From assembly GCA_049609065.1 (NCBI GenBank), contig JBMYYE010000001.1, forward strand, positions 1-64,000: a stretch of 64,000 nucleotides of DNA. The letters run 5' to 3'. Positions 43,810-52,061 of this stretch are shown in pieces. Position 1 is the first letter of the stretch; each line of letters begins with the position of its first letter. The stretch comes from JBMYYE01 sp049609065 (lineage in GTDB: Bacteria; Pseudomonadota; Alphaproteobacteria; Rhodobacterales; Rhodobacteraceae). The notes under the pieces were generated by a model. It was given only the letters and a program-made list of their open reading frames with translations. It was not told the DNA's origin and made no database searches. Both the position numbers and the translations under genes were made by a program.

Positions 43810-45197
43810 CGCAGTGTCCCCATCGACCACAGCCTCCAAAACCTGCTGCACGTCCTGAGAAAGTGAGCCTTTGGGGGTATCTGAAGCTTTTCAAGCAAGA
43901 TATTTTATCGGCACAGCCCGCGAAATTGTACCATGCGTGGATGGCAGAGTTTCGCACGCCGTTTTTTACCTCTTATATGGTTAATCAGCCAGAAATCGTG
44001 AGTGAAGTACTCAAACAACGCCCCGATGATTTTCCAAAATCGGACCGCATTGGCGAAGGTTTACGCCCGCTTCTTGGGGAGAGCGTGTTTTTGACCAATG
44101 GCGAGGTTTGGAAACGACAGCGCCGGATCATTGACCCCGCGTTTGAAGGGGGGCGGTTGAAATACATCTTCCCAGCCATGAATGCGGCGTGTGATGCGGC
44201 AATTACACGTCTACAAGATCTGAGCAAAGATGAAGGGCAGGCCGTTGAAATCGAAGAATTGGCGAGCTTTGCCGCCGCGGATGTGATTTTCCGAACGTTG
44301 TTTTCCATCCCAATCACCCATCATATTGCCACGCAAGTGTTTGAAGAGTTCCGCCGATATCAACGCACTCAACCTATTGTAAATCTTCGGGCTTTCATTT
44401 CGATCCCCAATTGGTTCCCGCGGTTTTTTAAAGCTGAAACCAAGAAAAGCGCAGCGGTTATTCGTGGGTTGATCCGCAAATTGACCACGCAAAGGATGCA
44501 AGAGATCGAAAATGGCACGGCGCCAGATGACCTTGCGACAAAGATCATGACAACGCCTGACCCGATCACCGGCGCGTGTTTCACGGCGGAGGAAATGATT
44601 GACCAAGTGGCGATCTTTTTCCTTGCGGGCCATGAAACAAGCGCCTCTGCTTTGAGTTGGGCGCTTTATCTCGTTGCGCGTAACCCTGAGGTCCAAGATG
44701 CACTGCGACAAGAGGCCAATGCCGGCCTGTCAAAGCCTGTGACATTTGGCGAGGTGGCAAAGCTGCGGCAATCTAAGGACGTATTTCGTGAAGCATTGCG
44801 TCTCTATCCGCCGGTTCCAATGATGGTACGTGAAACCACGCAGTGCGAACAGTTTCGGGGGCGTGTGCAAAAAACGGGGGCGCAAATTGTGATAAGCCCG
44901 TGGCATATGCACCGTCATGAACGGATTTGGGATGCGCCCGATGCATTTTGGCCTGAGCGTTATCAAACGGAGAATGGGAAAGCTTGCCTTAAAAATGCGT
45001 ATTATCCCTTTTCTGCAGGGGCGCGGGTGTGCCCTGGCGCGGGGTTTGCAATGATTGAGGGGCCGCTTTTTTTGTCGCGCTTTGTTCAGGCGTTTGATTT
45101 TTCAGCGGTAAAAGACCAGACACCCATACCCGTGGCGCACCTCACCACGCGTGCCAAAGATGGCATTCACCTTTGGGTCCAGCCCTGCAAATCCTAA
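43806..45197 (+). CDS. cytochrome P450
   Basis: 463 aa. The I-helix oxygen motif is FLAGHETSASALSW (AGHET), the ExxR motif DVFREALRLYPPVPMMVRE, and the heme loop FSAGARVCPGAGFAMIEG with the thiolate Cys near residue 408. Architecture is that of a soluble class with CYP102/CYP4-like features (HMHRHERIWDAPDAFWPER). No ferredoxin or reductase is encoded nearby, so redox partners are elsewhere. Starts in a 4-bp overlap with the membrane hydrolase-like gene. Substrate unknown. Confidence 0.9.
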   Translation: MTQCPHRPQPPKPAARPEKVSLWGYLKLFKQDILSAQPAKLYHAWMAEFRTPFFTSYMVNQPEIVSEVLKQRPDDFPKSDRIGEGLRPLLGESVFLTNGEVWKRQRRIIDPAFEGGRLKYIFPAMNAACDAAITRLQDLSKDEGQAVEIEELASFAAADVIFRTLFSIPITHHIATQVFEEFRRYQRTQPIVNLRAFISIPNWFPRFFKAETKKSAAVIRGLIRKLTTQRMQEIENGTAPDDLATKIMTTPDPITGACFTAEEMIDQVAIFFLAGHETSASALSWALYLVARNPEVQDALRQEANAGLSKPVTFGEVAKLRQSKDVFREALRLYPPVPMMVRETTQCEQFRGRVQKTGAQIVISPWHMHRHERIWDAPDAFWPERYQTENGKACLKNAYYPFSAGARVCPGAGFAMIEGPLFLSRFVQAFDFSAVKDQTPIPVAHLTTRAKDGIHLWVQPCKS

Positions 45198-45369
45198 CCA
45201 CGTGAGTGATTTCCACTACGGCCGGCTAGCGCTGGCGCGCATATTTGCGCGGTCATCAGAGAAGAGCATTCAAGTCAGATTTTGTTGGCCGTCCTATTGG
45301 GGGACATTTTGGCCTTTTTTTCCCCGTGATGGCGGCTGTGTCCTTTTTTATAGTTGAGGAAGAGCTGCC

Positions 45370-45606
45370 ATGGGGGGCAAAATGCAAAAATTACTGAAAC
45401 GTTACGGGGCATGTTTTTCCTTTGTATTGCCGTGGTCGCGGGTGCAGGGGGAGGATATGTCTGTCGAAGAGCCGCTCACACGCCAAGCAATGCAAATTAT
45501 GTTTCGCGACGAGTTTGAAACTGGGAATGTGGGGTCTGATTTGTCTTCTGGCGAACACAGAGCTTACTCTGGGACCCAAAACCTACGGGATGCGCCTTAT
45601 TATTAA
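45370..45606 (+). CDS. short hypothetical protein
   Basis: 78 aa; ATG 45370 has GAGGAAGAG upstream, and a second ATG follows at 45382. The start KMQKLLKRYGACFSFVLPWSRVQG might be a weak signal sequence; the remainder is acidic (MSVEEPLTRQAMQIMFRDEFETG) and ends DAPYY. No family recognised. It lies alone after the P450, about 170 bp downstream of it. Confidence 0.5.
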   Translation: MGGKMQKLLKRYGACFSFVLPWSRVQGEDMSVEEPLTRQAMQIMFRDEFETGNVGSDLSSGEHRAYSGTQNLRDAPYY

Positions 45607-45622
45607 GGGATAGATCCCTCAA

Positions 45623-45853
45623 TTATGGGGTGGTCTCTCGTGCCTTGAGTGTTTTTAAAACGAATAGGCGGATGGCTGATGCAAGGCCAATATCGAGCCC
45701 CCGCTCTTCATCGATACGGGCCGCAAGCGCATTTAGCGCAATGCCCTTTTTTACGGCAATATCTTTGAATTCTGCCCAAAACGCATCTTCAAGCGTTACA
45801 GATGTCCGATGCCCGCGCAATGTCAGGGACCTTTTTTTCGGGCGCTCAGTCAT
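45623..45853 (-). CDS. ribbon-helix-helix domain protein
   Basis: 76 aa from the ATG at 45853 (overlap ATGACTGA with the DUF4169 stop); a longer frame starts at 45871. RHH-type sequence: RSLTLRGHRTSVTLEDAFWAEFKDIAVKKGIALNALAARID, a beta strand followed by two helices. Probably a small DNA-binding or antitoxin-like regulator; no toxin is beside it. Coupled to the DUF4169 gene, as in many Rhodobacterales near fumC. Confidence 0.8.
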   Translation of the reverse strand: MTERPKKRSLTLRGHRTSVTLEDAFWAEFKDIAVKKGIALNALAARIDEERGLDIGLASAIRLFVLKTLKARETTP

Positions 45854-46022
45854 CTTGAACCTTGTGTCCATCTAGGCGCTTTATGGATGTGTCACTTTGC
45901 GCTGCTTCAAGTGTTTTTTCTGCCTTGCTCCGCCCGAATTTCACAGCATTCTGATTGGCCGTTTTTGTGGCGTCTTGGCGCAGGCGCGCTTTGCGGGCTT
46001 TGTTTAGATTAATCACGGTCAT
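45846..46022 (-). CDS. DUF4169 family protein
   Basis: 58 aa from ATG 46022 (MTVINLNKARKARLRQ...). Lys/Arg/Ala-rich helix NQNAVKFGRSKAEKTLEAAQ and short acidic tail; this is the DUF4169 pattern. The longer frame from 46058 adds an unlikely N-terminus. AAGGAT lies 12 bases upstream. Coupled with the RHH gene; function unknown. Confidence 0.82.
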   Translation of the reverse strand: MTVINLNKARKARLRQDATKTANQNAVKFGRSKAEKTLEAAQSDTSIKRLDGHKVQDD

Positions 46023-46067
46023 GTGCAGGAGTATCCTTTGCAAGGCGTTCTTTGGCAAGCACCAATG

Positions 46068-46096
46068 AAAAAGGCCCCCGGGTGAGGAGGGCCTTT
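46068..46096 (-). terminator. terminator after fumC
   Basis: Minus-strand AAAGGCCCTCC...CGGGGGCCTTTTT stem just after the fumC stop, with five Ts. Confidence 0.75.
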
Positions 46097-46114
46097 CGTG
46101 ATTTTTAGATTTGC

Positions 46115-47509
46115 TTAGTCTTTTGGGCCAATCATGTCTTCTGGGCGGACGACACGGTCAAAGGTTTCAGCATCGACAAAGCCAAGTGCGATGGCCTCTT
46201 CCTTAAGGGTCGTGCCATTTTTGTGGGCTGTCTTTGCAACTTTGGTTGCATTGTCATAGCCAATAGTTGGCGCAAGTGCAGTGACAAGCATTAAGCTTTC
46301 GCGCATCAACTTTTCAATGCGGGCTTCATCCGCTTTGATCCCCATGAGCATCCGTTCGGTGAAGCTATCGGCGACATCCCCCAAAAGCTGCATAGATTGC
46401 AAGAGGTTATAGGCCATCATTGGGTTGTAAACGTTGAGTTCAAAATGCCCTTGGGACCCAGCAAAGCCAATGGCTGCGTCATTACCTAAGATATGCGCAC
46501 AGACTTGTGTCATGGCTTCGGCTTGGGTTGGGTTAACTTTGCCTGGCATGATGGAGGATCCTGGCTCATTTTCTGGAAGAACCAATTCGCCAAGACCGGA
46601 GCGCGGGCCAGAGCCCAAGAACCGGATATCATTGGCGATTTTATACGCAGCCATTGCCGTGGTTTTGATCGCGCCCGACATAAACACCATGGCGTCATGG
46701 GCGGCGAGCGCTTCAAATTTGTTTGGGGCGGTCACAAAAGGGAGACCCGTGATGCGCGCCATATTGGCCGCAACGGTTTCGCCCCAGCCTTTGTCGGTGT
46801 TAAGTCCTGTGCCAACCGCTGTGCCGCCTTGTGCCAATTCGTAAATAGCCGGCAAAGCCAGCTCAATGCGTTTGATTCCGTTGCGAATTTGCGCGGCGTA
46901 GCCTGAAAATTCTTGGCCCAGTGTCAACGGTGTCGCGTCTTGGGTGTGGGTGCGGCCGATTTTGATGATGTCTTTGAATTCATTTGCTTTGGCTTCAAGG
47001 CCGCTTGCGAATTTTTCAAGACCTGGCATCAGAATATCACGTGCGGTCATAGCGGTTGCAATGTGCATCGCCGTTGGGAATGTATCGTTTGATGATTGAC
47101 CCATATTGCAGTGATCATTTGGATGAACTGGATCCTTGGTGCCGATCACGCCGCCCATAATTTCAATCGCGCGGTTTGCGATGACTTCGTTGGAATTCAT
47201 GTTGGATTGGGTGCCAGAGCCTGTTTGCCAGACGACCAATGGGAAATTATCGTCAAACTTGCCTGCCACGACTTCGCTGGCGGCTTGGATCACCGCGTCG
47301 CCAATTTTTGCATCGAGCTTGCCGCTGGCTTTATTGGCTTCGGCGCACGCTTGTTTGATCACACCCAAAGCACGAACAACGGCAACGGGTTGTTTTTCCC
47401 AACCAATTGGAAAATTCATGAGCGACCGTTGCGTTTGCGCGCCCCAATATTTGTCTGTTGGGACCTCAAGAGGGCCAAAGCTGTCGGTTTCTGTGCGGGT
47501 ATTTGTCAT
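46115..47509 (-). CDS. fumC: class II fumarate hydratase
   Basis: 464 aa from ATG 47509 ([17 protein letters not shown]); the upstream in-frame start at 47563 adds a non-conserved segment. Signature [20 protein letters not shown] and substrate loops [17 protein letters not shown] and [20 protein letters not shown] are present. It interconverts fumarate and malate in the TCA cycle; iron-independent. Terminator immediately after the stop. Confidence 0.95.
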   Translation of the reverse strand: MTNTRTETDSFGPLEVPTDKYWGAQTQRSLMNFPIGWEKQPVAVVRALGVIKQACAEANKASGKLDAKIGDAVIQAASEVVAGKFDDNFPLVVWQTGSGTQSNMNSNEVIANRAIEIMGGVIGTKDPVHPNDHCNMGQSSNDTFPTAMHIATAMTARDILMPGLEKFASGLEAKANEFKDIIKIGRTHTQDATPLTLGQEFSGYAAQIRNGIKRIELALPAIYELAQGGTAVGTGLNTDKGWGETVAANMARITGLPFVTAPNKFEALAAHDAMVFMSGAIKTTAMAAYKIANDIRFLGSGPRSGLGELVLPENEPGSSIMPGKVNPTQAEAMTQVCAHILGNDAAIGFAGSQGHFELNVYNPMMAYNLLQSMQLLGDVADSFTERMLMGIKADEARIEKLMRESLMLVTALAPTIGYDNATKVAKTAHKNGTTLKEEAIALGFVDAETFDRVVRPEDMIGPKD

Positions 47510-47640
47510 AAACGTCCTCGTTTCGATACGGCAGGGGGCGCAAAACCAGATTTGGCGCGCCATGTATTATGACAGCGGTTTACTGTAAATTGGCCTGCCA
47601 AAAAAGAGTATAATGTCGTTTTTTAAGGGGAAATGCCGCT

Positions 47641-48156
47641 TTATTTCCGAAATTTATCGAGAGAGACAATTTCGGCGTCTTGTTTAGGCGTGTCTTTTTT
47701 CTCAGTGGGGGATAAGACGTCTTCAAGGGCGCGCTCGGGATCTTCTTTTAACGCGAGCGGTTGAATGGTTTCTGTTGACGGAAGGTCGGCGCCAATATCA
47801 TCCATTTCAGGTTCAAACTGCATGCCAAATTCCACACTCGGATCAACAAAAGCGGTGATGGCGTCAAATGGAATGGTCATTTTTTCAGGCGCGTTGTTGA
47901 AATTTAAGATGATCGAAAATTCCGCGTCAGAAACGTCCAGCTCATCAAACCAATTTTGAATGACGATGGTCATTTCTTCTGGGTAGTCCTCAATCATCCA
48001 CTCCGCAATTTCGACGCCATCATATTGGGTGTAAAATGAAATGAAGAAATGATGCTCCCCTGGGAGGCCATCTTTTTGGACGTCGCTGAGGACCGTACGC
48101 ACCAATCCTCGCATCGCGTTATGCATCAAAGTTCCATAGTGAATACTATCTGTCAT
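47641..48156 (-). CDS. sspB: SspB-type ClpXP adaptor protein
   Basis: 171 aa from MTDSIHYG (48156). The alpha-type SspB substrate-binding fold is seen: MRGLVRTVLSDVQKDGLPGEHHFFISFYTQYDGVEIAEWMIEDYPEEMTIVIQNWFDELDV and IPFDAITAFVDPSVEFGMQF; the acidic tail leads to a C-terminal ClpX-docking helix-like end (VSLDKFRK). SspB delivers ssrA-tagged proteins to ClpXP. The tmRNA that makes these tags is encoded less than 1 kb away. Confidence 0.92.
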   Translation of the reverse strand: MTDSIHYGTLMHNAMRGLVRTVLSDVQKDGLPGEHHFFISFYTQYDGVEIAEWMIEDYPEEMTIVIQNWFDELDVSDAEFSIILNFNNAPEKMTIPFDAITAFVDPSVEFGMQFEPEMDDIGADLPSTETIQPLALKEDPERALEDVLSPTEKKDTPKQDAEIVSLDKFRK

Positions 48157-48239
48157 AACATGGGCCTTCTTGTGAGGATTTTGCATGGTTTTCGTATCGG
48201 TAGATTATGCAAGCTCATCAAAGAATGAAAGCGCTTTTT

Positions 48240-48665
48240 CTAACCAATACGTTCCCCCATGAGGCAAATTTCAAGCGTATATTCAGGTAAAAGCCCAAGC
48301 TTTTCATAAAGGCGGATCACATCGAGATGATTATATGCGTCCACAATTTTACCATCAACGATTTTACAAAGCGCCTGACCTGTGACGGATATTTCGCGTT
48401 CTGTGTTGCGATCGGTTGCCTTGAAGGTCAGGAGCATGCTCACCCAATCGCCATCTTCGATGGATTTTTCGATGATGATTTTTACATCACAGACCAACGC
48501 CAAGGCCGCCATAACGAAGGCTTTGAATTCATCTGGACCAACTTGAACATCATCAACAAGCCCGCGCGCGGTCATGTCGGGGACAAAAAATTCTGAAATT
48601 GCGTCTAAATCTTCATCTTCCCAGACGCGGCGATACCAGTCACGCATAAGTTCCGTATGTGTCAT
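48240..48665 (-). CDS. SnoaL/NTF2-like fold protein
   Basis: About 141 aa from ATG 48665 (MTHTELMRDWYRRVW), with GGGGA upstream; longer frames start at 48677 and 48701. Pattern of a SnoaL-like domain: DWYRRVWEDEDLDAISEFFVPD, VGPDEFKAFVMAALALVCDVKIIIEKSIEDGDWVSMLLTFKA and CKIVDGKIVDAYNHLDVIRLYEKLGLL. Such domains are ester-cyclases or ligand-binding; activity unknown here. Located between sspB and tmRNA on the same strand. Confidence 0.8.
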   Translation of the reverse strand: MTHTELMRDWYRRVWEDEDLDAISEFFVPDMTARGLVDDVQVGPDEFKAFVMAALALVCDVKIIIEKSIEDGDWVSMLLTFKATDRNTEREISVTGQALCKIVDGKIVDAYNHLDVIRLYEKLGLLPEYTLEICLMGERIG

Positions 48666-48719
48666 CGTGTTCCCCATATATTGGAACTCAATCTGACGCA
48701 TAAATCTTAAGAATGTGTG

Positions 48720-49036
48720 TGAAAGCGCAGGTTTCTGTTGCCAGGGACCTGCAACCCCCGCCTAGGGCTGCAAAGCGCTAGGGCTTAATTTTCGGTTTTT
48801 CGCACTGCTTACGCAGCGAGAGCTACCGGAGCGTTGTTGTCATTTGCAACTAGCTTAAAACGAACCGATAACGGTGGTATCTCACCGAAACAAAGCTAAC
48901 CCCTTTAGACGTCCGTCGATCCTATTTCGACCCCATGATCCCCAAATGAAGGATGGTTGGTGGAGTCGCCGGGTACCGCCCCCGGGTCCGATCCGCTTAT
49001 TACGAGCGCGTTTATGTTCATAGTCCCCGAAGAGAC
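48720..49036 (-). ncRNA. ssrA: transfer-messenger RNA (tmRNA), permuted two-piece type
   Basis: On the minus strand the acceptor piece comes first and ends GACTCCACCA at 48958; a 14-nt spacer follows, and the coding piece begins GGGGATC at 48943 with the conserved ATCGACGGACGTCTAAAGGGG region. The tag frame (48847-48809) starts at GCA and reads ANDNNAPVALAA then TAA. This order is the circularly permuted, two-piece alphaproteobacterial form. The putative T loop in the acceptor piece reads GGCGGTA between CCGGG and CCCGG rather than TTCRANN. A promoter lies at 49043-49071. Ends are approximate. Confidence 0.92.
48809..48847 (-). other. tmRNA tag-peptide reading frame
   Basis: GCA resume codon then twelve codons in total encoding ANDNNAPVALAA and a TAA stop. 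The Leu-Ala-Ala end is the ClpXP degron; it differs by one residue (Asn for Arg) from the ANDNRAPVALAA tag I recall from Rhodobacter and Ruegeria. Confidence 0.9.
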
Positions 49037-49042
49037 AGTTTA

Positions 49043-49082
49043 TATCTAGGCTGTGCTGTGGGGGAATTCAAGGGGCCCCTTG
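49043..49082 (-). promoter_or_regulatory. tmRNA promoter overlapped by a 14-bp palindrome
   Basis: Minus-strand TTGAAT (49066-49071) and TAGATA (49043-49048), 17-bp spacing. A perfect 14-bp palindrome CAAGGGGCCCCTTG (49069-49082) overlaps the -35 box; it may be the GntR-gene terminator stem or an operator. Confidence 0.6.
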
Positions 49083-49095
49083 CGTTGGGTCGGAT

Positions 49096-49821
49096 CTATT
49101 TGCGCGCGACTTGCGCCGCTTTCGCAAGCTCACGCGTATATAATTCCAGCTTCATGAGCGCCGCATCTGCCGCTTTTGCATCATGAGCCTCTAGCATGTC
49201 CGCAATTTCAGTATGCAGGTCCACCACATGGTCGCGGTCCCTCTGGCTATAGGTGATCATGTTCATCAACGGTTGCATCGCTTCAATGGCGCCGGCGAGC
49301 TGATAGGAAAGTATCGGGTTTTCGGCCCCATCAACCAATGCCCGGTGAAACGCTACATCTGAAGCACAGAAGGCTTCGTCCGATAGTTTCGGTTGGGATT
49401 GACGATGAATTTCGGCACGCATGGTTGCAAGATGATCGGCACTGGCCCGCAACGCCGCAAGGGGTGCGCAGGCGCGTTCTAGGGCAAAACGTGCTTCGCA
49501 GGCGGTCTCAAAATCCACCTCATTCATTGAAATGAGCAATGTAGATGTTGTGATTTGCTGCCCATAGGCTTCTTCAAAGCTGATGCGATTGACAAAAGCC
49601 CCGCCCGTGGCCCCACGCTGCGTCCGGATGAGGTTTTGCGCCGCCAGCCGTTTGAGAGCCTCGCGCACGGTTGGGCGGGATACATTGAATTGCGAAGAAA
49701 GCTCCGCCTCAGAGGGCAGACGCTCATCAACCAAAAGCGTGCCTTCGATGATGGCGTCTTTGATGGCTTCGGCAATGACGCGCGGTAAATCTTTGGGGCT
49801 GGGTTTGTTTTTTTCTTGCAT
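49096..49821 (-). CDS. GntR-family regulator (FadR subfamily, FCD domain)
   Basis: 241 aa. The N-terminal winged helix contains LLVDERLPSEAELSSQFNVSRPTVREALKRLAAQNLIRTQRGATGGAFVN; the C-terminal FCD domain spans about residues 90-235 with metal-binding-type helices (HRALVDGAENPILSYQLAGAI, HTEIADMLEAHDAKAAD). FadR-type regulators bind a small carboxylic acid. Its target is unknown; the gene stands alone. Confidence 0.9.
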   Translation of the reverse strand: MQEKNKPSPKDLPRVIAEAIKDAIIEGTLLVDERLPSEAELSSQFNVSRPTVREALKRLAAQNLIRTQRGATGGAFVNRISFEEAYGQQITTSTLLISMNEVDFETACEARFALERACAPLAALRASADHLATMRAEIHRQSQPKLSDEAFCASDVAFHRALVDGAENPILSYQLAGAIEAMQPLMNMITYSQRDRDHVVDLHTEIADMLEAHDAKAADAALMKLELYTRELAKAAQVARK

Positions 49822-50039
49822 CTGGGTTTTAATTGTATGACATTTGAATTGTAAGACATTTCCTGCTCAACTTATACCGCGTGAACGCGGCTGGGGCTAG
49901 GGCACAAATATAGGCAGGGGCATGATGCGCCGCTTTGTGGGGGGCTTGCTGGAATGGATGGAAATTCGACCGAATCGACGGAAAAGCGCTTGGGCGCTAA
50001 GCTGAAGGTGGAAACCCAGAATTAAAAAGGATTCGCGCG

Positions 50040-50546
50040 ATGATTACTCCAGGATATGTTCACACAATGGCGCGCTATAATTTATGGCAAAACAAAGAGA
50101 TGCTGGCCATTGTCGGGTCGCTCCCCAAAGAAGAGCGTCAAAAAAACCGAGGGAGCTTCTTTGGTTCTATTGAGGCCACGCTCTATCACCTTCTTTGGGG
50201 CGATCGCATCTGGATGAGCCGCTTTGACGGGTGGGATGTCCCCAAAGGCCAGATCGCGGAAAGCGTTGAATTCGCACGCGGATGGTCCTCCTATTTGATC
50301 GAGCGCCGCGATGCAGATCGCAAAATATTGCATTGGTCCGAAGGTTTGAGCGAAGAGGATCTGTCATGGGAACTGGTCTGGCATTCTCATGCTATGGGCC
50401 AAGAAGTCTCAAGGCCGCTTTCGCTTTGCATCACGCATTTCATCAATCACCAAACCCATCACCGCGGGCAAATTCATGCCATGATTTCCGCCTGCGGGGT
50501 TAAGCCACATATATCAGATTTATTTTTCATGCCTGACAAGGATTGA
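50040..50546 (+). CDS. DinB-family protein
   Basis: 168 aa. A four-helix DinB fold with metal-ligand histidines: IEATLYHLLWGDRIWMSRFDGW, HSHAMGQEVSRPLSLCITHFINHQTHHRGQIHAMISACG. The first His is in YHLLW and the last pair in HQTHHRGQ. Members are putative thiol-dependent transferases or damage-inducible proteins. It precedes acuI by 21 bp and may be cotranscribed. Confidence 0.87.
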   Translation: MITPGYVHTMARYNLWQNKEMLAIVGSLPKEERQKNRGSFFGSIEATLYHLLWGDRIWMSRFDGWDVPKGQIAESVEFARGWSSYLIERRDADRKILHWSEGLSEEDLSWELVWHSHAMGQEVSRPLSLCITHFINHQTHHRGQIHAMISACGVKPHISDLFFMPDKD

Positions 50547-50567
50547 TCAGGCCCTAAAGGAGAACAC

Positions 50568-51557
50568 ATGTTTAACGCATTGGTTGTAAACAAAAATGAC
50601 GACGGTAAAACCTCAGCCGCAGTTGAAAAGCTAACACTTGATCAACTGCCCGAAGGGGATGTTGTGGTTGCGGTGGAGTATTCTACTGTGAACTACAAAG
50701 ACGGGCTTTGCATTGGGCCAGGCGGCGGTCTTGTGCGCACATACCCCCATGTGCCGGGCATTGATTTTGCAGGCACCGTCGAAACCTCTGATGATCCGCG
50801 CTATAAGGCGGGAGACAAAGTTGTTTTAACGGGCTGGCGCATGGGCGAAGTGCGTTGGGGTGGCTATGCCCAAAAGGCGCGGGTGAAGGCCGATTGGCTT
50901 GTCCCATTGCCAGATGGGATCGATACGCGTCACGCCATGGCTGTTGGCACCGCAGGGTTCACAGCGATGTTGGCGATTATGGCGCTCGAAGATCATGGAC
51001 TTAAACCTGATGCTGGCCCTGTTTTGGTGACGGGCGCTGCGGGGGGGGTTGGCTCTGTTGCCACGGCGATTTTGGCGGCGCGCGGCTATGAAGTCGCAGG
51101 CGTCACAGGTCGCCCCGAACAAGCAGATTACCTAAAATCACTGGGCACTGCACAAATTGTGCCGCGAGAAGAGCTCAATGAAACCACCAAACGTCCGCTT
51201 GAGGCGGAAACATGGGCCGGCTGCGTGGATGCCGTTGGCGGTGATATGCTCGCGCGGGTTTTGGGCCAGATGAAATACGGGGCGTCGGTGTCTGCGGTTG
51301 GCCTTGCGGGTGGGGCAGGCTTGCCTGCAACTGTGATCCCGTTTCTTTTGCGTGGTGTGAACCTTTTGGGCATCGATAGCGTGATGCAGCCCTATGACAA
51401 TCGCCTGCGCGCATGGGGCGAGATTGCGAAATCTCTTCCGATGGACAAACTGGACGCGATGATTACGCCTGCAACGCTTGGGGATTTACCGCAACTTGGG
51501 CGTGATATCCTCAAAGGCCAAGTCAAAGGCCGCGTTGTGGTGGATGTGAACGCTTAA
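50568..51557 (+). CDS. acuI: acryloyl-CoA reductase-type MDR oxidoreductase (AcuI/YhdH)
   Basis: 329 aa. MDR fold without the zinc site; NALVVNKNDDGKT, VAVEYSTVNYKDGLCI, PHVPGIDFAGTV and the cofactor motif LVTGAAGGVGSVATAILAARGYEV are AcuI/YhdH features. AcuI reduces acryloyl-CoA to propanoyl-CoA with NADPH, detoxifying the product of DMSP cleavage in roseobacters. No other DMSP genes are here. A low-GC segment with two unrelated genes follows. GGAG precedes the ATG. Confidence 0.9.
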   Translation: MFNALVVNKNDDGKTSAAVEKLTLDQLPEGDVVVAVEYSTVNYKDGLCIGPGGGLVRTYPHVPGIDFAGTVETSDDPRYKAGDKVVLTGWRMGEVRWGGYAQKARVKADWLVPLPDGIDTRHAMAVGTAGFTAMLAIMALEDHGLKPDAGPVLVTGAAGGVGSVATAILAARGYEVAGVTGRPEQADYLKSLGTAQIVPREELNETTKRPLEAETWAGCVDAVGGDMLARVLGQMKYGASVSAVGLAGGAGLPATVIPFLLRGVNLLGIDSVMQPYDNRLRAWGEIAKSLPMDKLDAMITPATLGDLPQLGRDILKGQVKGRVVVDVNA

Positions 51558-51603
51558 AAATTGTTTAATGGTGGGACTGCCTAAACATATGCAGCATCCA
51601 CCT

Positions 51604-52059
51604 TTAATAGAGCTGAAGCAGAATAAAGTAGAAAAAATTGTAAGCTAAATCGACTATAAGGTAACTTGCAGTAGCCATAAATAAAAACTTGGGGATTTGC
51701 ATTTCAAGAGTCGTGAGCCGCGGCCCTTTTTTCAAGTCCCCTGAAATTTCACAGGAATTGAATTTTTTCCATTCTAGTTCGAACGCCCTAATTCCCATAC
51801 TATCTTCTAAATCAGTAACTACCGCAAATTTTGCTTTTTGTAATTCTTTAAAATAGCAGATTGTCCGCCACCAAATCAAAGCGATTGCGCCCACTGCGAT
51901 AGCAATAATTCGTTCATCAATGCTAATATTTGTAGCTAATAGGGAGCAAAGTGCGGCCAGTAGCGTTATATAGGTATTTGAGGCATTCTGGCGGCGACTT
52001 TCATTTGCAGATATTGTTTGTACGTATGTTGCATATATATTTGATAATTCTGAACGCAT
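51604..52059 (-). CDS. three-helix membrane protein of the TIR-like cassette (putative effector)
   Basis: 151 aa from ATG 52059, two bases after the TIR-like gene stop; a TTG at 52080 would overlap it. A basic, polar N-terminus (YVQTISANESRRQNASNTYI) precedes helices at residues about 28-45 and 50-70; a cytosolic segment of ~50 residues follows, then a C-terminal helix at about 125-148. The ESRRQNASNTYITLL opening followed by two close helices resembles the small 2TM/SLATT-type membrane effectors found beside TIR, SMODS or similar sensors. AT-rich DNA, unlike its neighbours. Function is inferred from context. Confidence 0.6.
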   Translation of the reverse strand: MRSELSNIYATYVQTISANESRRQNASNTYITLLAALCSLLATNISIDERIIAIAVGAIALIWWRTICYFKELQKAKFAVVTDLEDSMGIRAFELEWKKFNSCEISGDLKKGPRLTTLEMQIPKFLFMATASYLIVDLAYNFFYFILLQLY

Positions 52060-52061
52060 GG

